NCBI GenBank assembly: GCA_002189035.1
Contig: NEEC01000004.1
Location: forward strand, 3,224,001 to 3,288,000
Reading direction: 5' to 3'
DNA length: 64,000 bases
Origin: Utricularia gibba
Lineage: Eukaryota; Streptophyta; Magnoliopsida; Lamiales; Lentibulariaceae
Shown here: one piece after another, positions 55,440 through 64,000 of the stretch
How the letters are laid out: every line of letters starts with the position of its first letter
Position numbering within the stretch: the first letter of the stretch is position 1
Notes under the pieces: model-generated
Told to the model about the DNA's origin: nothing
The model's input: only the letters and a program-made list of their open reading frames with translations
Databases searched by the model: none
Program-made: the position numbers and the translations under genes

Positions 55440-56450
55440 AAGATGCCTACAGTTACTCTTAGACACTGCATTGTAATTAATTGCAATGGCATCCCTCTGA
55501 TGATGTCTGCAACAACATTTCGACATTCCCATAGGTCATTGGTTTCAGCAGTAAGAATTTCTCCCAATTGTGCAATGGCATCATTTGTTCGCTTACTCAT
55601 TTCTTTCAACTCCTCCACCAAGGTATCAAGTTCTGGACCTTACCTCCTCTTTTTCTTCCTAGGTTCATCACCATTGGTCGGTGTAGAGCAATTACCTGTG
55701 TGACCTCCAGGAGTTCCTCCTGATGAGGGATACTTTTCATATGTAGAGGATGCATCATGTGATCGCTGGTCACCATTTTTTTCCGAGTCAACCTCCACTT
55801 CAGGATACTCAAGAAGATGCATTGGTTGTTCCAAACCAGCCAAGCCTGCTGTGTTGCATCAGCAGCATCAAGGACACATTCTACAAACTCTCCAATGACT
55901 CTATCTTTATCGAAGATGATGCACCAATATGGATAGTAAGGCCAGCGCTTAAACCGCAACAAATTGTACACCTTCTCATTGTGCTGCACATGGAATGCAT
56001 AAGTGTACATTAATAATCTCACATGAACGACCTGCTACACATACATTAGAACAACAATACCTGTTTGAACTCCACCCACAAATCCTCACTAGCATCTACC
56101 ATGTTTGTTGAGTTATCATAGCCAGTACCTAACTTGTTGAGAAAGTCAGATAGAGTATTGTAATCTTTTTTTCCAGTTATGAATTTTTGATTGCATATGA
56201 AGAGTTCCTCTGATATCTGAGCCGAGACACAATTTGAGGAATGCTTCCTCTAGTGCTTGAAGGTAATTACCTTTAATCCATTCTCTGCTTTCCACCCACC
56301 TTGAATGATATTCTTTAGAGCGTGGATCAGAAAGTGCTCTTCATCAGGTTTCCACTGTCTTTTGGTCTTAATGTTATCACCACTTCTTCCTCGTTTTGTT
56401 GTAGGCACATTTGCTCCAACCATTTCTACAACCAACACGTAAGTGCACAA
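55440..56450 (-). pseudogene. Harbinger Myb/SANT-like accessory gene
   Basis: Minus strand. The N-terminal segment (56,450-56,271) has RQWKPDEEHFLIHALKNIIQGGWKAENG, a Myb/SANT-like trihelix (Myb_DNA-bind_3) start. After a change of frame come ALEEAFLKLCLG and HMQSKIHNWKKRL (about 56,260-56,170), then WPYYPYWCIIFDKDRVIGEF (55,960-55,900) and a C-terminal helix EELKEMSKRTNDAIAQLGEIL (55,621-55,550). In active elements this protein binds the termini and helps the transposase. Here frameshifts break it. Confidence 0.8.
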
Positions 56451-57008
56451 CCCATGACAAAACCATGATGCACGCGTAACTCAATATAACAACATTATAT
56501 TTCAGGGGCACGATTCATATACATATTACTCAAAAAACATCACACACACTAACACCTAGTCGCTCAATCTATGTGATTAAGGCCATTCAAGGGGCAAATG
56601 AAATAAACGCCTCAAATTCGAGAAAAAAATACCTGGTGCATCACCCAATACTCAATTTTTCAGTAGATCTAACTTGCTCCCATAATTACCTGAGCCGAAG
56701 ATCCATGATATTACATCGTAGATTGAGGGTTTCGAATTCCCCAATTTGTGAGTCTCATGTTTCTACATGTGAGTTTAAAACAGTATAATAAGATATTATA
56801 TTATACATAAAGTATATATTAGAGAATTCATTTTTTCTAGTATTAAGAAACTATATATAAACCCTTCTAACAAATATACAAAATTAATAATCTCATATAA
56901 TTGAATCCTATCTATCAAACATATACTTCATTCTAAACCATTATTTATGTGATATAATAAATTAAAATAATTTAAACCTTTTTAATTTAAATCCACCTAA
57001 CAAAGACC
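56451..57008. other. Right end of the Harbinger
   Basis: Non-coding AT-rich subterminal region that ends with the inverted repeat (56,987-57,008). Confidence 0.6.
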
Positions 57009-57097
57009 TAAATGCTTTACCTCCAACCAAACTACCCAATTGTGTTTGGTGTTGGGCAGGTATGCCTGTGTGAGTGCTACTGGAAAGTAAGGTCGAA

Positions 57098-57103
57098 CAC
57101 GTG
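57098..57103. promoter_or_regulatory. G-box in the glyoxalase leader/promoter
   Basis: CACGTG (within ACACGTGT) is 90 bp from the Harbinger end and 535 bp before the ATG. It falls in or near the transcribed leader. Confidence 0.45.
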
Positions 57104-57177
57104 TCAGCCTACTCTCAACCTGCGAGACGCTTCTGGGCCGTCGATCGCTCGATCATTCGAGAAGTTCAGACTCATCG

Positions 57178-57628
57178 GTATCTTTTCACTTATAACGTAG
57201 CTTCAACCAGTCTCATTGCTACCTCCATTTTGATCGGATCTGCAATCGCTGTGTAACTTGTCGTTGTAGTTTCAGTTTTTCTAGCTCAATTTGATTTGCG
57301 ACTGAAGTTGATTTTTTTTTCTTGTTAACTCCATCGCCGATTGTTTCGTCTTCTTTGAAACGTTACTAGCTCGATTTTAGGATTCAGGAGCGTGTGTTTG
57401 ATTATGTGTTCCGATGTTTGATGATGTGGTTCCTTACTCCGGGGACAGTCTTTTATGCGTTCCCAATTATCTTTGCATGTGCGTTCATATAAATGTAGCC
57501 AGAACTTTTTCCTCTGCTCATGGTTGTCGTGTTCACGTTGTAGAAATTAGTTACTCCTCTTGTTATGTTTACATCGTAAGCCCTAACAGCGGAAGATATG
57601 TTCATTGCGTTGTTACATGATTCTGCAG
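57178..57628 (+). other. Probable 5'UTR intron of the glyoxalase gene
   Basis: Donor ATCG/GTATCT at 57,178 and acceptor TTCTGCAG ending 57,628, four bases before the ATG. T-rich with no open frame. Inferred from splice signals only. Confidence 0.55.
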
Positions 57629-57632
57629 ATTA

Positions 57633-59753
57633 ATGGCCGAGGGAGTAACAACTCATGAGCTTCTTGAATGGGCGAAAACGGATAAGCGTAGGTTCTTACA
57701 TGCTGTTTACCGTGTTGGAGATCTGGATCGCACCATCAAGTATGCATTATATTTTTCTGGTTGTATGCCTGCTTTGGTATGGATCCTTGCTGTTTCAAGT
57801 GACTTTTCCTTGTTTTTGGATAGATTTTACACCGAATGTTTAGGGATGAAGCTTCTGAGGAAGAGGGACATTCCAGAAGAAAAATATGCAAATGCTTTTC
57901 TCGGATTTGGCCCTGAGGACTCTCACTTTGTGGTGGAGTTAACATATAGTATGTGTTTCTGTATTTTCTTTTTTTGGTCATTTTTTCTTTTTTTTTCTGC
58001 AACAGAAAGAAAAATGGGCAAATAGATTTTCCCCTTTCACAGTCAGGGTTGCTTCAGTCCGTCCAGTTTATCAGATCTTTGTATCTCTCTTGCTTCTCTG
58101 TACTTTTTCCTTGTGTGTCTTTTTGTATTTATTTTTTTGTTATGTGTTAAGTAGCATGCTGGGCAATTAATAGGCCTGTAAAATAATGGGAAGTCAGGAT
58201 ATTGATATCAATCCCCTGTATGGTTAGTTACTTCTAGAATTTGGCATGCGAATGCGACCACGCATGCAGATGACGCCTTACTGTTGAACTTATATTTGAC
58301 AAACTTTCTCTGACAGACTACGGAGTAGATAAGTATGATATTGGAAGTGGGTTTGGGCACTTTGCCATCGCCACTGAAGATGTAAGCTCTCTTCTCATTG
58401 TTGCTCTAATCAGTTATCATTGCAAGTTGTAACTAGTACCGAGGGTCTGGAATTCATTCGTTTTAAGATGGTATTACTTTTTCTTAAGGTGTACAAATTT
58501 GTTGAGAATGTTAAGGCTGGCGGTGGAACTGTCACTAGAGAGCCAGGCCCAGTTAAAGGTGGATCATCGGTTATTGCATTTGTAAAGGACCCTGATGGCT
58601 ATCTATTTGAAATAATTCAAAGGGGTCCCACACCTGAACCACTTTGCCAAGTGATGCTCCGTGTTGGTGACCTTGATCGCTCAGTTGAATTCTATGAGAA
58701 GGTAGGCACAACTTGTTTATTATTGTGAAATCATTGCTTTTAACGATACCTCCTTCAGCTACCGTGAAGGAAGTTTTCTAATTAATGTTTGGATGTTAAG
58801 TGGAGTATGCGTCCAAGATGTAACTTTGGTTCCCAGTGTTTTGGAACTTGGAAGTTTATTCTGATTGGGGTATTCAACAGTGTTGCTAAGAATTCTGTTA
58901 ATCTGGGGAATGTTATGGAAAAGAATTTTTTGCAGCCATTACCATTACGCTGTTGCATGCATTTCCGTCAGATTGTATGTAAATAAGACCACTGGATCTT
59001 CTTTTCATATTCCTGGTAGATGTCTATGTTTAAGCATATTCATTGACCTGCTTGTTTGGATGCTGCCTTAATGTTCATTTTGAAGCATCCAGCTTAGGCT
59101 TGAGAAAAAACTCTTTTACAGTCTTGTGAGTGCATTCTTTTATCCAGGCATTGGGTATGAGGCTTCTGAGGAAAATCGACAGACCAGAACAGAAGGTACC
59201 GGATAGTGTTGATTAAGTACAACTTTAACCACCTGCATGCACTTGTTTTCTACTTAGGGTCTCTATTATCTTGCAGTACACCTTAGCAATGCTGGGTTAT
59301 GAGGATGAATATGCGACAACCGTCCTGGAGTTGACATACAATTATGGCGTGACTGAATATACCAAGGGAAATGCATATGCACAGGTGATTCTCTCGTACT
59401 GAATAACACATACAATACTCTCTGTTTCTGCGGGGATTAACGTTACGCACAATCATGTGTTCCTAGGTTGCAATAAGCACTGACGATGTGTACAAGAGTG
59501 CAGAGGCTGTGAAACATGTCATAGGCAAACTTGGTGGAAAAGTAACTCGTGAACCGGGTCCCATCCCAGGAATCAACACTAAGATCACATCCTTCCTGGA
59601 TCCGGATGGATGGAAAACTGTGAGTTTTCAAGCAAAATAGCATCTGCGTGACACAACCAGTAGATCCAAATCAGTAAGGAGTATCCTCCCCGTTTGTGCT
59701 TGCAGGTTCTAGTTGACAACGCCGACTTCCTGAAGGAGCTTGAACCAAAGTGA
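57633..59753 (+). CDS. GLX1: Lactoylglutathione lyase (glyoxalase I), two-domain
   Basis: Eight exons: 57,633-57,739, 57,824-57,948, 58,317-58,381, 58,489-58,701, 59,148-59,195, 59,277-59,384, 59,467-59,619 and 59,706-59,753. All are GT-AG and in frame, 288 aa. It isomerises the hemithioacetal of methylglyoxal and glutathione to S-lactoylglutathione. Two tandem glyoxalase domains (about 22-146 and 152-275) are visible. The first has His in [13 protein letters not shown], Glu in FVVELTYN, His in GFGHFAIAT and Glu in YLFEIIQ, the metal-ligand positions. In the second domain the matching first ligand is Gln ([12 protein letters not shown]). Length and architecture match the cytosolic two-domain, probably Ni-dependent plant enzymes (Arabidopsis GLXI.3-type). 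There is no transit peptide. The second domain has a slightly altered [10 protein letters not shown] loop where relatives usually have GPED. The 57,178-57,628 intron precedes the ATG. Confidence 0.95.
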
Positions 59754-60399
59754 GAGCCGGCCGTCTGTGTCTGTTTCCGGTGGAGTGGGTGTAATAAACC
59801 GATGGCGGCTGAAGCCCGGAGCATACAATGCTGCATCGCAATCACAGGCTGCCCTCTTTGTCACTTGTCATTAGTAGGCTTCCACCGCAATGATTAGACG
59901 AGCATCTGCTGTTACCAGGTGTTTTATATACATATTTATTAAATAATAGCAAAAACGATTCCAGTCGTTTCTTTGTTTTGCTTCTGGAAAGTAAATACCT
60001 TTATCTCTGATCAGATCGACAAAAATGCTAGCGGTGACATCGTCTCCGTAATTTCGACTGTTAGGGAGGAAGAATGTATGATAAACAAAACAAACGCAAT
60101 CTGAATGTGTTACCCTCCAATTGTGATTCTGTTTCCCATTCTTGTCGAGAGATGCCATTTTTCCTGAATCTTCAACAAATTTGCGACAGCTTCTGATGTG
60201 AAAGAGATGGGCGTAGGAGTAGGTGTTTGTGAGGGTTTGGGGATGGAGGTAGTACGGATTATTTTATCGATGTTATACTTTTGATCATGAAAATTTACCT
60301 TAATGTTAATTAATATTATAATTTATACAATTAATTTTTTATAATTATAATTTTGAACATCAATAATTTATAGATAATGCAAATTTAATTGTTATATTT
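59754..60399. other. 3' flank of the glyoxalase gene
   Basis: 3'UTR and AT-rich spacer. No gene is seen; a minus-strand frame at 59,871-60,158 has no conserved content. Confidence 0.5.
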
Positions 60400-61556
60400 T
60401 GTCAAAATACAACTTATGGTGATTCTGCAAGTGAACATAAATCGTCGAAGTAATAAAATAAGATCGTATCCACATGAAATTATTAATGGAATTTTTTTTT
60501 CAAACAAAGACTCAAAAAGATCGAAAACAAAAGAAAAATTTAGTTTTAAAAACAAGAAGAAAAGTGGCATTGGACCTAGGATCTATCTTGTTCAAAACTC
60601 GCCCAAACTTATGTGTGTAAACCTTGAAGACTGACCTACTTACGTAAGTTCTAGGGGTGTTATTCTAAAGTAGTGCTACTCGGTAACCATTATAGCACCT
60701 CCCTTGTTATGTGAGATTATGGAATCAATCACGCCACCAGAATCATTTCACCTCTTGTGATAACACATGTTTTCCCCACATCCAAATCTAATCCCTACAC
60801 CTGACACCTCGCAGACAGATTAAACAGAATGTGTCTTACCAATGATGTCCGATTGAGCCCTTCTCCTTAGGTGCTTGAGGCCAACCTTTGATTCTCTCAC
60901 ACTCCGTCCAGGTTATGTGATACTAAAAAGCACGTTGGTAAAGAAAACGTTGCGAAAAACAAAATCAAACCTCAATTTAAATGTTGAAAAACATAGTAAA
61001 ACAGTCACACGCGCAGGACTTGCGCAATCAAGGCTTCATCGCAGATCCTTAGTCGCAAGCACCTACACGCGCAGACTCGACTCAAACATGAAAATAGACA
61101 CGAAAATAGGAAAGATTCAAAGTAAAAGTGGTCAAAAACGTTTCGTTGAGAGTGTGGGGTATTTATTGGAGAGTAGATCCAAGTCTTCGTATTAAACTTA
61201 TTCGATGGGCTTGGATAAGATCTTCTATCCAAATTTTTTATCCAAATCTTCGAAGATCTTCTTCACATCTCTATCTTATTTACGAATCTTGGACCAAATG
61301 TTTATCGTTTGACCGAGTGTTGGGGTGGGATTCATGGCCCATCAAGTCCATGATTTAGTGGATCTTATTTCTTCTCAAATTGATTCAAAAGTACCCTAAA
61401 AATCCACAAAATACAATTTCTCTCCAAAAAGATGAAAGTAATGTGAAAGATGCAAAATCAATTGAGAATAATGAAAAAGTGGGACTAAGATAAGTAAAAA
61501 CAACACTTAAGAGTAGTCGAATAATATGTTTTGGAACGACACAAAATCAATTATCA
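60400..61556 (-). repeat. Solo-LTR-like block
   Basis: Read on the minus strand it begins TGATAATTGATTTTGTGTCG and ends TTGTATTTTGACA. It contains a TATA-like CAATAAATACCCC and, near its end, 'gtggatacgatcttatttta', the phrase common near the 3' end of plant gypsy LTRs. No internal region or target duplication was found. The same LTR start appears at 36-17. Confidence 0.6.
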
Positions 61557-64000
61557 ACAACTTTATTAACCGTGGTAAAATTAGCCAATAACATTTATGT
61601 ATTACACAACTTAGGCCAATAATTGTAATTTTATTAACCAAACATTTTATCAATTTGTCAATTTCGAATATCAATTATTCGTAGTAAATTTATCAACTTA
61701 ATTTTTATTAATTTGTATGATTTTGAGTATATATGTACATTTTTTTCAATTTGACAATATTAACGATCAATTATTTACAAAATATATACATCAATAACAA
61801 ATAACTCTATTATAATTTGGACAATCAATATATAACCATTATAATTCTAAACCATAATAATTCATGTATGATACAAAATTTCAACTATATTAATGATGAT
61901 AAAACTAATCAATAACGTTTTCAATTAGGCAAATTCAACAAATAGTTGGAATTCTTTTTACCAAATGTTTTATTGATTTAGTAATTGCTAATTAATTATT
62001 TGTACTTAATTTGTAAATTTAAATAATTTTATCGAGTATATCATTTTCATTACATATGTACACTTTTATCAATTTAATACTATTAACCATCAAATATGTT
62101 CAAAAGTGTAATTTCATCTTAATCTTATCAATTGTATAATTTAAAATAATATTGTGACTCTTGATAATTTAATTTATTAACATTTTCCTTCATTTATAAT
62201 AACTTAGAATGTATTTCAAAATCCTAAATATATTTATTTTCTAATTTATGCATAGAACTTGTAATTAAAAACCTCATGTTTAATCTAACTCATTTATTAT
62301 ATTTGCAACTAAAAATTAATTAATCTTTATAGATCAACCTAATTTTGTTACTATTACATTTATTTTTTGTGAATTAAATTTTTAAACTGCTACCTAAAAA
62401 AATTGTCCACCATCATTAGATCAGCATCATGTGCCAAAGATTTCAATTGCCTGATGGATATGATCTATTGCACATGCGAGAGTTCATTAGTGCCTCATGC
62501 ACATACCACTAGAGATATATATATTATTGCATGATGCGTTTTGAGATACATTTTGTTTATTTCCTGTATACCATATATTCATTTAATTTTCAACTCTACT
62601 AATATACATGACTTATTCCGTTTTATGTTTAAATTCAGTATTTTCTGTATACCTCAATTCTGGTAGAATATCTTATTTAACTATCCCTTTGATAACTAGG
62701 TGACTACAACTTGTTGAATGGTTTGAAAAAAACCAAGTTTACACAAAAAGGTGAAAAGATATTTCAATTGAACTCTAATAACTTTTGCGAAATATGATGT
62801 AAAAGAGCATAATAAAATCATGATGATAGCCTTTTATTTGAGATTGTTTCTATGCACAAAGTTGGTTCTATCCAATATAATAGAACCGATAATGCCGTTC
62901 ATTGATAAATAATGGTTTCTAATAAAATGTTGTATTTTTTTAAACAAACATTATTCTATAGAATTTTTAATATTCTATAAAGTTGGATCGGTCAAAATCA
63001 ATGATTGAATGACAATCATCCATATTTTTTAAAAATGGTATTCACACAATTGATTAATTTAATGAATTTGTGATCGAAATTTTGTAAATGCATAGAAGTA
63101 ATCAAAGTACTAAATAACATAATTTATACATAAAATTGTCCAATTTTATATCTTTGAAAAAAGAAAAGATTAGAAATAACAACTATTGAATATAAAGAAC
63201 TATTTGAATAACATTTACTAAAAAAAAGGGTTTGTTTGAAATCAATTAAAACAATAGTTTTGAATTTAACTCTACTAATCTTATGGTTGTTCCAAGCATG
63301 CAAGTAAACATCAAATTTGATTTCTGCTTAAACTGAATGTATAATAAAAATGAACCTAAATAATACAAAGCTTTTTACCAAACATGTTTTGTATCCCAAA
63401 TCCATATATTACATTTAAATAAATCTAAATAAATTAAACCCAACCTATACACAAACCCACATACCAAATAATTACTTTGAGATATGTGGTTATAAATTAA
63501 AAATAATACAATAGTAAGCATCAAAATTTGAATTAAATGTTTAAGAATATAATAAAGCATTAATATATATAAAAGTTTGTGCAATATGGTTTCATCCAAG
63601 ATTCTTAACCCAAGTATGTTCAAACACATGTAGTACAATTCAAATAATAAGAAAATTTGAAAATCAAAGAAAACTAAAAAAAAGTAATCCAAAAACATTT
63701 CTAATTGTTGAGAGATAAACGGTTTTTATTGAGAGGATATCGATCCCTTTTTTATGTCTCATATCATCTAGTGAGTTTGGATAAGTTTTTTTTATATATT
63801 TTATTCAATAATACATGGAAATATTTTCATATTTAATTCAAATAATCCTGAGTCTTCATATCCAATAGCATTTTGATTAATCTTCACCTCCCCAAGACTA
63901 TTGGGCTTCTATTTAGGTCCAATTTCGTGCATTTCATAATTCATAGTGCATGAACATCTCAATTTTATTTTTTCAAATTGGATTGTAAATTCTATAAACA
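61557..64000. other. AT-rich region, nothing recognisable
   Basis: 2.4 kb of AT-rich low-complexity sequence. One minus-strand frame (63,375-63,698) is Leu/Ile/Phe-rich, as expected of AT-rich DNA, with no family resemblance. Confidence 0.55.

Larger units (their letters stand above)
49069..57008 (+). mobile_element. PIF/Harbinger DNA transposon with nested insertions
   Basis: The left end GGCCTCGTTTGTTAGGTGGG and the right end (minus strand from 57,008) GGTCTTTGTTAGGTGGATTT form short terminal inverted repeats with two bases missing in the right copy. Both are flanked by TAA (49,066-49,068 and 57,009-57,011), the 3-bp target typical of this superfamily. Inside are a DDE transposase (plus) and a Myb/SANT-like gene (minus), convergent, the standard two-gene layout. 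About 4.3 kb of later insertions (50,893 to about 55,240) separates them. Both genes are broken. Confidence 0.88.

Noticed and set aside
60875-61358. Two plus-strand frames of 76-106 codons
   Set aside because: They fall inside an LTR-like block and lie antisense to its presumed transcript.
63375-63698. 107-codon minus-strand frame rich in Leu, Ile and Phe
   Set aside because: Composition is what AT-rich DNA gives by chance; no homology pattern or neighbouring exon.
1-64000. tRNA, rRNA and microRNA genes
   Set aside because: No cloverleaf with paired A/B-box promoters, no rRNA segment and no confident miRNA precursor was found by eye. The foldback and hairpin repeats are reported as repeats, not as ncRNA genes.

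Overview
This is a nuclear genome window from a flowering plant. It has intron-rich protein genes with GT-AG splice sites, plant-specific families (a DUF3537 membrane protein, a SKU5-like multicopper oxidase homologue, a GPI-anchored GH17+X8 beta-1,3-glucanase, a two-domain glyoxalase I) and a large load of plant transposable elements. The composition and gene set fit a eudicot or other broad-leaved angiosperm. I cannot name the species.

Layout. 1-3.5 kb: debris of a Copia element (minus strand), interrupted by an intact 463-bp TRIM with 175-bp LTRs and a perfect 5-bp target duplication. 4.4-8.8 kb: two plus-strand genes, a seven-helix DUF3537 protein with four CACGTG boxes upstream, and a conserved protein of unknown function. 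9.2-14.1 kb: a decayed Mutator-like element with about 260-300 bp inverted termini and a recognisable MURA-type transposase remnant. 14.8-16.0 kb: a uL18-like ribosomal-protein gene with a long, internally repeated N-terminal extension. 16.4-18.9 kb and 21.9-23.9 kb, minus strand: the SKU5-like gene and the beta-1,3-glucanase gene. Between them, at 19.1-20.5 kb, is a 1.4-kb foldback element with about 600-bp arms.

24-57 kb is a nested transposon cluster. A Copia remnant is followed by an Athila-like Ty3/gypsy element on the minus strand (27.6-47.5 kb). A second gypsy element on the plus strand (29.5-39.0 kb) is inserted into it, with 1.2-kb LTRs that are about 99% identical. Beyond this come a mosaic of LTR pieces and a chromovirus-like pol fragment. 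Last is a PIF/Harbinger element (49,069-57,008, TAA target duplication) whose DDE transposase and Myb/SANT-like gene are convergent and broken. Inside the Harbinger lie a truncated LTR, a gag-like reading frame followed by an intron-containing FCP1-like phosphatase fragment, and a hairpin-rich tandem repeat.

57.0-59.8 kb: a complete glyoxalase I gene whose promoter abuts the Harbinger end. 60.4-61.6 kb: an LTR-like block. The rest, to 64 kb, is AT-rich with nothing recognisable. The host genes do not form a pathway, but several concern the cell surface or wall (SKU5-like protein, glucanase, DUF3537 protein). All exon coordinates were read by eye from splice signals, reading-frame continuity and family resemblance.
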